A program made the translations under genes and the position numbers. A stretch of DNA of 64,000 nt from Halococcus saccharolyticus DSM 5350 (lineage in GTDB: Archaea > Halobacteriota > Halobacteria > Halobacteriales > Halococcaceae), in assembly GCF_000336915.1 (NCBI RefSeq), contig NZ_AOMD01000002.1, positions 69,413 to 133,412 of the forward strand. The letters are read 5' to 3'. The notes under the pieces were generated by a model. That model was not told the origin of the DNA. It was given only the letters and a program-made list of their open reading frames with translations, and made no database searches. This document shows positions 49,665 to 58,709 of this stretch, one piece after another. Numbering within the stretch: position 1 is the first letter of the stretch; every line of letters starts with the position of its first letter.

Positions 49665-49990
49665 CAGACGACGATGGAATCCGAACGTTCGGCGGTGGGA
49701 TGCACGAATCCGATGCCAACTACCGCGAGTGCCCGATCTGTGGCGGACCGGCACGGCGGCTCACGGGTGATGGTGTCTACACCACTGGCGAGCACATCTG
49801 GGACGAACACCAGGACGTCATCGAAGGGATCGCCGAAGCACGGTATCGCTTCCGAAAGGCTGCGAAGATGCTCAACATGCTCGGGGCGGATGGCGACGCG
49901 AGCGTGCGTGCCGCATTACTGCAAGGTCACGACGCTCTCGGTGGCGACCGTGTGGAGATCGAGCCGATTCTCGACCAAGACGATGGGTAG
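49661..49990 (+). CDS. 109-residue protein with C2H2-like zinc site
   Basis: RECPICGGPARRLTGDGVYT, then GEHIWDEHQD form a Cys2His2 site, followed by a helical IAEARYRFRKAAKMLNMLG. Unknown function. Confidence 0.65.
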   Translation: MTDDDGIRTFGGGMHESDANYRECPICGGPARRLTGDGVYTTGEHIWDEHQDVIEGIAEARYRFRKAAKMLNMLGADGDASVRAALLQGHDALGGDRVEIEPILDQDDG

Positions 49991-50087
49991 CGAGAACTCC
50001 GCTGAGGGCTATGTCACACCTGATAGGGTTGCTGTTTTACGTCACCTATATCCTCGTGGGGGCGGGTGTGTTGCTACTAATTGCTGA
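49983..50087 (+). CDS. 34-residue frame coupled to the preceding gene
   Basis: MGSENSAEGYVTPDRVAVLR, then HLYPRGGGCVATNC. It starts with the eight-base overlap ATGGGTAG that recurs in this operon. It is overlapped by a hydrophobic peptide frame at 50011-50106, so one or both may be real. Confidence 0.4.
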   Translation: MGSENSAEGYVTPDRVAVLRHLYPRGGGCVATNC

Positions 50088-50106
50088 GTTGCCACGATTG
50101 ATCTGA
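50011..50106 (+). CDS. 31-residue hydrophobic peptide (single TM), holin-like position
   Basis: MSHLIGLLFYVTYILVGAGV, then LLLIAELPRLI: one uninterrupted transmembrane helix with short polar ends. It is the last frame of the early rightward operon. A holin-like or membrane-peptide function is possible but based only on hydrophobicity. Confidence 0.45.
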   Translation: MSHLIGLLFYVTYILVGAGVLLLIAELPRLI

Positions 50107-50215
50107 GGAACGAGGCCGTCAGTGTTGCCACTGGTTGTTAGCGCGTTCTGGAGTACCATTCTCCGGCCCAAAAGGTGGGGGTTAGACCGGGGAAGACGGG
50201 TTTGCTAAGAAGGAG

Positions 50216-51424
50216 TCAGCGGATGTCGACGTAGTTGCTTTCGTCCACGTTCGGGAGGTCGATCTCAGTGTCCACGACCTTCGACCCAGGCCGATTTTTG
50301 ATGAGCACGCCGTCGCGGGTGGGGGCGTCTCCGTGGATGCGGGAGTCCCGCACCGTCACCGACACGTCACCCGTCCGCCGTGCCCGGTCGTCGGGCGAGA
50401 AGGCGAGCACGCCACGGGCACGATAGTCCGTCCCGCGAAGTTCGATGTCGATGTCCTCGATCTCGACGGCCGCCGAACTCGACTGGACGCGGATCGCCGA
50501 CCCCGAATCCGAACCGGGGAAAGTCTTGATCGAGCCACCCGTCACGCGAGCGCCGTTGGCAGCCTTGAACCAGATGCCGCGGTGGTTGTCGAAGCCTGGC
50601 TTGGACTCGTCGACGTAGAGGGTGGGGTTCTCGATGATCGAGGGGCCGCCGACGCGGAGCTGGTCTCTATCGCTATTGTAGCCGACGTGATCGTAGACTT
50701 TTACGTACCCGTCATGGTTTTTCTTCCACGGCTCGCCGTAGAGACCATTATTCGGAAACCCGCCGAACTCGCAGTGGTGTAGTTCAAGGACACCGTTGGA
50801 CTTGGCGTTCAGAAACGCACCGATCGAGTCGTGGGTCGAATCGGTGGCAGTGTTCCGCGACGCTCCGCCGGGCTGGTTGACGTTTTCGAGGACGACCTTC
50901 TGCCCCCTGGGGATCTTACAGTAAATGCCACAGCCCCAGTCGGTCGTTGCGTCGCCCTCGCCACGGACGGTGACGTCGCGCATCCGGCCGCCGCGGTTGA
51001 ACGAGAAGTTGACGCCCTTGCCATCCTCGCGGGCATCGATGCCGAAGCCACGCAGCTCGACGCCCTCGGCTTCGTCCTCGGTTTGGAGGAGGCGTCCCGC
51101 CCCGGCGAAGTGATCGCCGAGCGAGAGTTCCATGTCGTCCGACGAGCGGGCAAAGACCGCGTTCGGGTCGGACATCTTCCACCCGCCGCGCACCTCGTCG
51201 TCATCGACGATGCAAAAGGCCACCTCCTTGCGGTCGTTGGAGAGGTCGGCGATCTCACTCGCCGCGACCTCCACGATTTCAAAACCACTCCTCTCGAAGT
51301 GCTTCTCGTTCGGGTCGGTCTGGCGCGGCGACCCCGAGACGCCGCCAGCGCCGCCGCTGTCCGACGTGCGCTCACCACCCAGCGCCGAGTGGGGGCCACC
51401 GATCAAGCGGTCGTTGATGGGCAT
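50216..51424 (-). CDS. Right-handed beta-helix tail-associated protein
   Basis: The 402-residue protein has repeated short strand/turn units (VELRGFGIDAREDGKGVNFS; MRDVTVRGEGDATTDWGCGI; VLENVNQPGG; RVTGGSIKTFPGSDSGSAIR; VSVTVRDSRIHGD) typical of pectate-lyase-like right-handed beta-helices. Such proteins serve as virus tail spikes that bind or cut surface glycans. ATG at 51424 is chosen; the longer frame is not coding-like. It follows the 183-residue gene by two bases and ends the late leftward operon. Confidence 0.75.
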   Translation of the reverse strand: MPINDRLIGGPHSALGGERTSDSGGAGGVSGSPRQTDPNEKHFERSGFEIVEVAASEIADLSNDRKEVAFCIVDDDEVRGGWKMSDPNAVFARSSDDMELSLGDHFAGAGRLLQTEDEAEGVELRGFGIDAREDGKGVNFSFNRGGRMRDVTVRGEGDATTDWGCGIYCKIPRGQKVVLENVNQPGGASRNTATDSTHDSIGAFLNAKSNGVLELHHCEFGGFPNNGLYGEPWKKNHDGYVKVYDHVGYNSDRDQLRVGGPSIIENPTLYVDESKPGFDNHRGIWFKAANGARVTGGSIKTFPGSDSGSAIRVQSSSAAVEIEDIDIELRGTDYRARGVLAFSPDDRARRTGDVSVTVRDSRIHGDAPTRDGVLIKNRPGSKVVDTEIDLPNVDESNYVDIR

Positions 51425-51426
51425 CG

Positions 51427-51978
51427 TCAGAACTCCATCGGCGGGCTGAATACCTCCACGTCTTGCCACCCTCGCTCGGAGCCCTTGAACCGCGCTTTGG
51501 CGGGTTGATCGGCCACGACGCTCACCTGCGTGAACGGCCAGATGCGGTAGGAGTCGGCGTTACCGCCCTTGACGTTGCCCGCCGCGAGCGTGTTCGACTG
51601 CGTGAGCACGTTGTCGTTCCACTCCGCGCCGCCGCCGCGGAGGATCATGCCCGGTTCGGCGACCGAGAGCATGTAGTGACAGCCCTGCGATTTGATTTCG
51701 AACTCAGCGGCGTTGAGAAACGGCGGCACCACCCGCTCGGCACCGCCGCCCATATTGAGGCGACAGTCGAGTTGCCAGGGCTGGTCGGCCGCGAAGTCCA
51801 GCGGGACGCCATCGAAGACGATTGTGTCCTTGCCAGAGCTGACCTGTCCTTCGATCTCCGTGCCGTCGACCTCGTCGTGGTCGTTGAGTTGCGATGCCTC
51901 GGCGTCGATCTTGCCAGTGGCGCGGAATCGGTAGCTGTTCCACTCGTCGGTTCGGGTGCTAATGGTGATTTTGGGCAT
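51427..51978 (-). CDS. Beta-rich tail-associated protein
   Basis: The 183 residues begin PKITISTRTDEWNSYRFRAT, a beta-sandwich-like strand pattern, and continue with VFDGVPLDFAADQPWQLDCR and YRIWPFTQVSVVADQPAKAR. It is likely a carbohydrate-binding or attachment module paired with the beta-helix gene next to it. No exact family recognised. Confidence 0.6.
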   Translation of the reverse strand: MPKITISTRTDEWNSYRFRATGKIDAEASQLNDHDEVDGTEIEGQVSSGKDTIVFDGVPLDFAADQPWQLDCRLNMGGGAERVVPPFLNAAEFEIKSQGCHYMLSVAEPGMILRGGGAEWNDNVLTQSNTLAAGNVKGGNADSYRIWPFTQVSVVADQPAKARFKGSERGWQDVEVFSPPMEF

Positions 51979-52019
51979 GATTGGATTCGTGTTTGGCCGT
52001 TGGTGCTGGCCGCCGTTCG

Positions 52020-52031
52020 GTAGTATTTAGT
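52020..52031 (+). promoter_or_regulatory. TATA-like box for the secreted beta-helix gene
   Basis: TAGTATTTAG lies about 29 bases before ATG 52055 in a 76-base divergent gap. The gene thus has its own promoter and a leaderless message, independent of the late leftward operon. Confidence 0.5.
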
Positions 52032-52054
52032 GCAACACGCACCTGTTAGGAAAC

Positions 52055-53377
52055 ATGCAACGGCGGTCGGTTCTCGCGTCGATGGGGCTTGCGGCGGGAT
52101 CGCTTCTCGGCGGCACCACGATGGCGCAGTCGAGCGGTAGTGCAGACGCAACCGCAACCCCCGATCGCGTCATCACGACGCTCGATGAGTTACAGTCGAC
52201 ATTCCGGCCCGATGGCACCCTCAAACCGGGAGATCGCGTCCGCATCACCGACGAGAACGCCCCGTATCGTACGACGCAGTGGCTCGATATCGACCAGTCG
52301 GGCGTCACCGTCGTCTGTGATGGTGCCTTCCCACTCGTCAAGCCCGCCGGCGGGGCGAACGTTGGCGGCCTCCGCGTCGGCAAGCACCGCCGCGTCGAGG
52401 ACGTGACGATCGATGGCTACTCCCACCACGGCAACCCCTCGGAACAGTCCATGTCAGAGGGTGGGTTCGGCATCGGTTCGTTCGCCGTCGATAGCATCAC
52501 GATCCGGAACTGTGACATCCGACGGACGACGCCGTATCACAAACACAACGCCCGCAACTCGGGCGTCATCATCGGCCGCGATACCGACGCCTACGACGTT
52601 CTCAACAACGACTTCGACCACATCGGCGATCGAGCCATCAACGCTTGGGGGGAGTACGGGTACGTCGCGCACAACTTCTCAGAGAACGGCTTCGATCGGA
52701 TGATCTCGGTCGAACCCGGCGAGGACATCGCCATCGTCAACAACCGTTGTGCCGGCAACGGCCGCGGGTCTGTGATCGGCGTTGGCCGGAAGATCTCCGC
52801 GCCCAAGCGCATTCTCATCGCCGGTAACATCGCCACCGGAACCCACCGCCGGTTCATCTACTGTAATTCGACGGCTGAGTGGACGAATACGATGGTGAGG
52901 GGGAACATCGGCGACGGGTCGGATTCGACGCACCCTGGCATCGAAGTGCGAGCGCCCCACTCGACGGTGGCGGGCAACCACCTCGCCGGGTATGGCGGGG
53001 CTGGCGTGCTCGTGAACGCCCCGCGGACGTGGGTGCGCGGGAATCGCGTCTGGGACTGTGGCGGACCGGGCGTCCAGTTCGACCCAATAGAGTCGCCGAT
53101 GAGATACAAAGCGGCGGGCCTCAACGGGGCCTTCAAGTCTGTCGCGCAGAACAACCACCTCTGGCGGAACTGCCGTCAGCGCGGTGCTGCGGAACTCCAG
53201 ACGGCGGCGAAGCGCACTCGGCTGCTGAACAACAACGTCATCGGCACTCGCAATGGGATCGCAGGCATTGTCGCCATTGGCCGCGGGCGATTCTCGACGG
53301 CGGCGTGGAACGTGACACCGCATGGTGCCGACGTGTTCGCTGACGGTGGGCCGACGCGAACGCAAGCCAACCTCTGA
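52055..53377 (+). CDS. Tat-secreted right-handed beta-helix protein resembling the viral fibre tip
   Basis: The 440-residue protein opens with a twin-arginine signal (MQRRSVLASMGLAAGSLLGG, cleavage near residue 24). It continues as a beta-helix whose blocks match the C-terminal domain of the fibre at 55207-58317: PYRTTQWLDIDQSGVTVV (70-87) against PYRPSQWLDIDVDGVTVI, NVGGLRVG against NVGGIRVG, TTPYHKHNARNSG against TSPYHVHNDGGSG, and NGFDRMISVE against NGFDRSIALD. It is the only plus-strand gene in the late block and has its own promoter. The likely product is a cell-exported protein, a receptor-blocking decoy or glycan enzyme (inference). Confidence 0.85.
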   Translation: MQRRSVLASMGLAAGSLLGGTTMAQSSGSADATATPDRVITTLDELQSTFRPDGTLKPGDRVRITDENAPYRTTQWLDIDQSGVTVVCDGAFPLVKPAGGANVGGLRVGKHRRVEDVTIDGYSHHGNPSEQSMSEGGFGIGSFAVDSITIRNCDIRRTTPYHKHNARNSGVIIGRDTDAYDVLNNDFDHIGDRAINAWGEYGYVAHNFSENGFDRMISVEPGEDIAIVNNRCAGNGRGSVIGVGRKISAPKRILIAGNIATGTHRRFIYCNSTAEWTNTMVRGNIGDGSDSTHPGIEVRAPHSTVAGNHLAGYGGAGVLVNAPRTWVRGNRVWDCGGPGVQFDPIESPMRYKAAGLNGAFKSVAQNNHLWRNCRQRGAAELQTAAKRTRLLNNNVIGTRNGIAGIVAIGRGRFSTAAWNVTPHGADVFADGGPTRTQANL

Positions 53378-53385
53378 GAGCTAAC

Positions 53386-55089
53386 TCAGATATTCCGCGC
53401 GAGAAGCTTTATCTCGCCGCCGTTGACTTCACCGCCTGACAGGAGTGTGACTATGTTGATGTCATCATATGCCTCTTCGAGATGGCCACGCACGCCCTCC
53501 TCGCGGCCGGAACCAACGAGATTGCCCTGATGCGACATCGTGATCCAGTCGGCATCGCCGCCGGTCGAGGCACTCAGGTTGACGCGGCCGGCAACATGGT
53601 GAGAGTTCTCCGCGTAGGCGAGATGCCACGTCGTCTCGGAAAACTCTCGGAGGCCCGATGTCTGCCGAGTGAGATTATAGTAGTTCTGCGTGCTGTTTAG
53701 ATTTGCCCGCAGGGAGATGACTTGTGTGTTTGAGGTCGTCTCGACACGGTAGAGCAAGCGATACTCGTTCGCGCCGACGCCACCAGTCACACGCTGGTCG
53801 GCTGGCGCTCCTGACGCTAGTGACGCCTCATCAACCACACGCCACATGCCGGTATTCGCCTGCCATTGCGTCCCGCCAGAGCTGTTCGGTGTGAGAATGT
53901 CGCCCGCCGACGTGCCCGAGGAGTCCACGCCCTGAGCGGTTGTGGCCGCATCTGCCGATGCGACGGACAGAGTAGACTCGTCGGATTCATCGATGAACTG
54001 ATTGTTAGCCTCCGAGCGCGGGTAGTACGCCGTATCGTGGTCGTGATCGAGCACCGCCGAGCGTCGCAGACCCGCCGCATACGTCGCGTTGTAGTCGTCG
54101 AACAGTATCGACGCATTGCCCGAGCCGACAGTACCACGCGAAGCCCACATATCGTTGTTGTCGGCAGTCTGGATGCGCACTTCAACGAAGGTCGCCTCGG
54201 CAGGCAGCGAAGCCGTATGCGTCAGCGACACCCACGTCGACCCCGAGAGACTCGTGGTGTTGCCGGCGGCGAAGTATTGCTCGGACGCTGTGGCCGAATA
54301 CTGCGTCGTCGTGGCGAGCGAGAGCGGCTGAAGCGAACTGTCGTAACACCGCACGTCGATGAAGGCATCGTCCTCACCGGTGAACGTCTCACTATCACTG
54401 TGTGTCTGGCCGTCGTCGTATGCGGTGTAGTCGGCCGTCGGCCGGGCGTAGACAGACACCGAGAGATCGTGCCCGCCCGCACCCACCGCGTACTCCGTCG
54501 CAAGTGCCCACGTGCTGGATGAGATCGTACTACCGTCCGGGGCAGTCGTGTTGACGAAATCGCAGCCAAACGACTGCGTGGACGTGATTGTGTCGGGTGA
54601 GTCGGCGTAGAAGTAGCCACCCTGCGCGGCGGCCGACGCCGGCCCCGGCTCGAAGCGGAAGCCCTGCGGTGTGGCTGGGGCGTCCGAGCCAGGATCGCTG
54701 AGGGGGTGCACCTCGAAGTCCTCGCTGACGCGCTTGAGGTAGCGCGTGTCGAGGGTGCTGGTGTCGACATCGAGGTTGACACGCTTCGGGTCGCTGGCGT
54801 CCTCGGTGGCCGTAAGATACTCCTCGAAGGTGTAACTCTCGGTGTTTGCGACGGTGGTTGATTCGTCGATAATACTGTCGGGGAGATTTGAGGGGCCGCC
54901 GTGAGGACCACTCCATTGCCCGCCGATGTAGTCATAGATGCCGGCAGGGTCCGCGCCGCTGCCGTCGATCGCAACGGTGATGCCCTCTATACTTGGCGCG
55001 TCTGATAGCGCAGGATAGACTGGCGCGTAGAACTCTTCTTTCGGTCGAAGGACGATCGGCCGGCTTTCGTCAGGATCTTCAGATGGCAT
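53386..55089 (-). CDS. Viral tail fibre protein
   Basis: The 567 residues show fibre features. The N-terminal domain includes FYAPVYPALSDAPSIEGITV. The middle is beta-rich and Ser/Thr-rich (SSTWALATEYAVGAGGHDLS; SGSTWVSLTHTASLPAEATF), and a DHDHDTAYYPRSEANNQF motif matches HNHDSRYL-type repeats of other fibres here. The C-terminal domain ends KLLARNI. It lacks the beta-helix, so it may be an alternative or auxiliary fibre. It converges with the secreted beta-helix gene, eight bases away. Confidence 0.78.
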   Translation of the reverse strand: MPSEDPDESRPIVLRPKEEFYAPVYPALSDAPSIEGITVAIDGSGADPAGIYDYIGGQWSGPHGGPSNLPDSIIDESTTVANTESYTFEEYLTATEDASDPKRVNLDVDTSTLDTRYLKRVSEDFEVHPLSDPGSDAPATPQGFRFEPGPASAAAQGGYFYADSPDTITSTQSFGCDFVNTTAPDGSTISSSTWALATEYAVGAGGHDLSVSVYARPTADYTAYDDGQTHSDSETFTGEDDAFIDVRCYDSSLQPLSLATTTQYSATASEQYFAAGNTTSLSGSTWVSLTHTASLPAEATFVEVRIQTADNNDMWASRGTVGSGNASILFDDYNATYAAGLRRSAVLDHDHDTAYYPRSEANNQFIDESDESTLSVASADAATTAQGVDSSGTSAGDILTPNSSGGTQWQANTGMWRVVDEASLASGAPADQRVTGGVGANEYRLLYRVETTSNTQVISLRANLNSTQNYYNLTRQTSGLREFSETTWHLAYAENSHHVAGRVNLSASTGGDADWITMSHQGNLVGSGREEGVRGHLEEAYDDINIVTLLSGGEVNGGEIKLLARNI

Positions 55090-55206
55090 TGGATGGATGT
55101 GAATGAGAATCGCGTCGGTGGTTCGTGGCGCTATTCGACGGCGATCGCAGATTGATTCCAGAGAACGGCAGGACGGTTCGATTGTCAGATACGTCCCAAC
55201 TATCGG

Positions 55207-58200
55207 TCAACGGATGATGTTGCCAACATCCTTGCTGTTCGTTCCGATTGTGCCTGTAAAATTCGTGAGAACGTTCCCGATGTAGGTCGTGTAGTCGCCA
55301 GCGCGTTTTATCCCCGCATTCGTCTGCCCTCGGATGTTGTTGAATCCAACAATGCAGTACTGGGACTCCCCGGCGAAGCCAACCCCATGCTTTCCGGTTC
55401 CGTTGATGATATTCGATGCGATAGCCAGATTCGACATTCCCAGATCAACCGTAATACCGTTTTTCCCGGCGTTTTTCACATGATTGCCTGTGACGGTCTG
55501 CCCCCCAGCAGCACATCCGAGACCATGCGCACTTGCCCCGACAACATAATTTCCAGTTATCGAAGTATCAGAAGCGGCCGACCGTATGCCATCGGACCCT
55601 GGATCTTTGACGGCATTGCCAGATATGACCACTCCTGTTGCCCCCGATTCGATCGATATTCCCCGGCCGCCACATCTACTGAGTTGATTGTTCGATACCG
55701 TGAGGTTCTGGATCTCACCACCTCCGGTATTGGTGGCGATAGCGTGGCCAGTGCCGTCGGTGCTAACATTCCCGTCGATGGTGATGTTGCGTCTGACAAC
55801 CCCCGACGCGCCGGGGCGGATTCTAACGAGGGTCCGATGCGTGTCATACCCGACATTCTCAGCGATAGAAATGTTCTCTTGGGGCGAGTTTGAACCGCCG
55901 CCAGAGAGGCCTATGAATGACCCTTCGGAGTTATTATAACAAACATTACCCGTAACGATGGTGTTGGAACCACCGTAGCTATCGCCCGCCGCCCCCTCCT
56001 CCATATCGAGCGCGATTGACCTATCAAACCCGTTCGAGAGGTAGTTCCCGATGACTGAGACGTTCGTCGCCGCAGTCTGAATCCCACGGTCGCCCACGTC
56101 GTCGGTCCAGTTGTCGGCGATTGTGATACGGTCGCAATTGTGAGCGGCAGCAATGCCACTCCCGCCGTCGTTGTGGACGTGGTACGGGGAAGTTCGTGTT
56201 GCGAAGCACTGCTCAACCCGTGAGTCGGCGGCGTTGACGAGGAAAATCCCGTGAAGGTGGATTACGGTCTGGTCTTGGTTTGTGTCATTACCATGAACAC
56301 CGACGCCACGGATTTCCACATCGCTCACGGCAGTCGAGTTTCCGACACGGATTCCGCCGACGTTGGCGTTATCCGCAACCTTGATGCACGGCTGTCCGTC
56401 TTCGGCAAACTGATTTTGTGCAATGACCGTCACGCCATCGACGTCGATGTCTAACCACTGTGAGGGACGATAGGGGGTTGCTGGCTGGGCGATATAGACA
56501 GTCTCGCCGTATGCGAGGTTGTTGAATGCCGATTCGAGTTCGGACGTGGAACGGACAATAGTATCTGCAATCCCGGCGAGTGTGTCGGGGTTGATCGTCT
56601 CGCCACTGTGATCATGCCCTTCCGACGAGTACGCCGTTGAGTGTGCGCCATTGTCGTGGGTCTTCGGGTCCTGAGCGTCGGCGAGATCGCCCGATAGTCC
56701 CGTGACTGAGAGTTCGTTTGCACCGCCACTCTGGAGCGACGTGGGATCGAGTTGGGTGTCCGTATCGGTGGCCGAGACTTCGATGCTCACAGATCCATCA
56801 CCGTCGTCCGTGACTGAGACGGTAGCGGCGTTCGCTTCAGTAAAGTTGAGGTCAGTGGCGTTGGCAAGCACCTGAGCGCCGTCTTCGGAGACGTTTACAC
56901 GGGAGTCCGTTCCAGACCCACTCCCACCAACCTGAGTTTCTGTGCCACCACTTTGTTTTTTGTAGAGGATACCGTCGTCTCGGACGTAAAAGACAGTCTC
57001 GCCAGTATCTATCTCACTGTCGGGGACTTCTGAGGAGCGGTGGCCGATAAATAGCTCCCCCGCATGAACCGACGGGCTGTCGATCGGCGCGTCGATCGTG
57101 CCGTCCTCGTCGCTGTCGTAGGTGGGGTTGGTGTGGTCGTTCGGATTTGAGCCCGCGGGCAACGGGTCGGTCCGATCACCGCGTTCGATAACGTCCACGG
57201 TGACGGGGACATCGTTGCCACTGCCAGGGTTCACGCCCCATGAGACAGTGATCTCGACATCCCATGCACTCGCCGAGTCGTCCCAGATCTGCTCGAACTC
57301 CGTCGAGTAACCGTAGTCAGCCGCAAAACCTGGCTGTGAGGGGACGCGAACCTCGACATCAAGGTTTGCGTCGCTAACGGGCGTCACTTCCTGTAGCGTG
57401 ATTTTCAGAGCGGGATCAGTGCCGCCAGTCAGCGTTTCGTCGCTTGAGGTAACGACCTCTCCGAGCGTCTGGAGGTACTCCGAATAGGTGAACGGGTCGA
57501 AATTCAGATTCGATTCGGCGACGGTATCGTTGGCGTCGTTGAGATACCGTGAGTCGTGATTGTGGCCAACCTCTGCGAGGTCGCGGCCGTGCAGCCCGTC
57601 CACCATATCCGCATCGCCCGTAATATTGACCGTCAGCTCGTCCTCGTCGTTGATCGTTGCAACGGTTTGGAGTGCGTCCCAGTAATCGTGACTCGCACCG
57701 ACGCCCGCCGTCCGCGAGCCGTGATCCGCGTCGTCGTTGATGACGCCCGTAATCTCGCTGTCCGTCCGCACGTCGGCGAGATCGGCGAGTGCCTGATCGT
57801 GCGTGACGCCAGCCCCATCGATGATGCTATCGGTCGTGATACCCGCCGCCACCAACTCGCGCACCCGGAGGTCGGGCGACACGCGCCGGTCGCGGAAGAT
57901 GTCGTTATCGTCGATCGCCGTCGTGTTCGCGCCAACCCACACCTCGTGGAGTGGGATGACATCGTTCCGGCTGGCGAGGTCGGGCGGTGCGGGCCGGTTG
58001 GCATCGCCACGGATCGCATCCGGCGGGTCCGGTGGCTCGGCCGTGCCTGCTTCGACGGTGAGCGCGCCCGTATCCTTCAGGCAGATGAGCACCTTCCGTG
58101 GCTCATCCGCGACGTACTCTTGCAGGTTGACGTTCTTCGCGTCGGCCGAGGCTTTCGACCCCGCGAAGAACCCATCCACCTGCGTGATCGTGACTTCATA

Positions 58201-58317
58201 CCCGCCGGCCGCCTGCGCTTCGCCACCCGAGATAACGCCGTAGCCCGCAAGCCGGAGATCGATGAGATTCGGGTCGAGTGCGTTCGCGGCAGTCTGGTCG
58301 AGATAGTCGTCGCCCAT
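55207..58317 (-). CDS. Large tail fibre with C-terminal right-handed beta-helix
   Basis: The 1036-residue protein has an N-terminal attachment part (MGDDYLDQTAANALDPNLID) and modules with DVRTDSEITGVINDDADHG and GHNHDSRYLNDAND, which recur in part in the 534-residue fibre. Linkers with HDNGAHSTAYSSEGHDHSGE (His-x-His metal-binding type) follow, and from about residue 582 a beta-helix with many Asn-x-x-(I/V) turns (ISGNAVKDPGSDGI; VTGNHVKNAGKNGI; IASNIINGTGKHGV). The C-terminal region is likely the receptor-binding tip, and its first half resembles the Tat-secreted protein at 52055. Confidence 0.85.
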   Translation of the reverse strand: MGDDYLDQTAANALDPNLIDLRLAGYGVISGGEAQAAGGYEVTITQVDGFFAGSKASADAKNVNLQEYVADEPRKVLICLKDTGALTVEAGTAEPPDPPDAIRGDANRPAPPDLASRNDVIPLHEVWVGANTTAIDDNDIFRDRRVSPDLRVRELVAAGITTDSIIDGAGVTHDQALADLADVRTDSEITGVINDDADHGSRTAGVGASHDYWDALQTVATINDEDELTVNITGDADMVDGLHGRDLAEVGHNHDSRYLNDANDTVAESNLNFDPFTYSEYLQTLGEVVTSSDETLTGGTDPALKITLQEVTPVSDANLDVEVRVPSQPGFAADYGYSTEFEQIWDDSASAWDVEITVSWGVNPGSGNDVPVTVDVIERGDRTDPLPAGSNPNDHTNPTYDSDEDGTIDAPIDSPSVHAGELFIGHRSSEVPDSEIDTGETVFYVRDDGILYKKQSGGTETQVGGSGSGTDSRVNVSEDGAQVLANATDLNFTEANAATVSVTDDGDGSVSIEVSATDTDTQLDPTSLQSGGANELSVTGLSGDLADAQDPKTHDNGAHSTAYSSEGHDHSGETINPDTLAGIADTIVRSTSELESAFNNLAYGETVYIAQPATPYRPSQWLDIDVDGVTVIAQNQFAEDGQPCIKVADNANVGGIRVGNSTAVSDVEIRGVGVHGNDTNQDQTVIHLHGIFLVNAADSRVEQCFATRTSPYHVHNDGGSGIAAAHNCDRITIADNWTDDVGDRGIQTAATNVSVIGNYLSNGFDRSIALDMEEGAAGDSYGGSNTIVTGNVCYNNSEGSFIGLSGGGSNSPQENISIAENVGYDTHRTLVRIRPGASGVVRRNITIDGNVSTDGTGHAIATNTGGGEIQNLTVSNNQLSRCGGRGISIESGATGVVISGNAVKDPGSDGIRSAASDTSITGNYVVGASAHGLGCAAGGQTVTGNHVKNAGKNGITVDLGMSNLAIASNIINGTGKHGVGFAGESQYCIVGFNNIRGQTNAGIKRAGDYTTYIGNVLTNFTGTIGTNSKDVGNIIR

Positions 58318-58320
58318 CGA

Positions 58321-58701
58321 TTATCGGCCCCCGCGGCCCTGCTGACCGCCGTATTTCGCCTGCTGGTGGGCGATAAACAACTCACGCTCGGCTGGCTGTT
58401 CGAGAGCTTGCGAGAAGAGCCGCTCGACGGAGACGCCCGCATCGCGGAGGGCGGCGACGTGCGCCGCAGCAGGGTTATCGAACGTGAGTGTCACGGTAAC
58501 GCGGTGGTCGTCGCGCTCTTGTCCGTCAGCGCCGCCGCTCTCGGCGTCGGGCTGGTCACTGTCCGCCGCGGCGTCTTCATCCGGGGTATGAATCTCGCCG
58601 TCGCTGTGCGCCTGTCTGCGCCCGCTCTCGGCGCGCGTGGTGTCATCACTGTCGGCAGCGGTGCTATCGCTCTCTGGGTCGGTAGCAGTCTCAGGAGGCA
58701 T
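58321..58701 (-). CDS. 126-residue acidic protein between fibre genes
   Basis: The first 60 residues are disordered and Ser/Asp/Glu-rich. Then comes a conserved-looking segment HRVTVTLTFDNPAAAHVAAL, followed by DAGVSVERLFSQALEQ, which could be a small helical/beta domain. It may be a fibre chaperone or linker. The gene lies four bases before the fibre start and eight bases after the upstream fibre stop. Confidence 0.6.
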   Translation of the reverse strand: MPPETATDPESDSTAADSDDTTRAESGRRQAHSDGEIHTPDEDAAADSDQPDAESGGADGQERDDHRVTVTLTFDNPAAAHVAALRDAGVSVERLFSQALEQPAERELFIAHQQAKYGGQQGRGGR

Positions 58702-58709
58702 AAATTCAG

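Noticed and set aside
52055-58317. Invertible fibre segment (phase switch) between the opposite-strand beta-helix genes
   Set aside because: The two beta-helix regions are related only in protein sequence; no long identical inverted DNA repeat or nearby invertase was seen.
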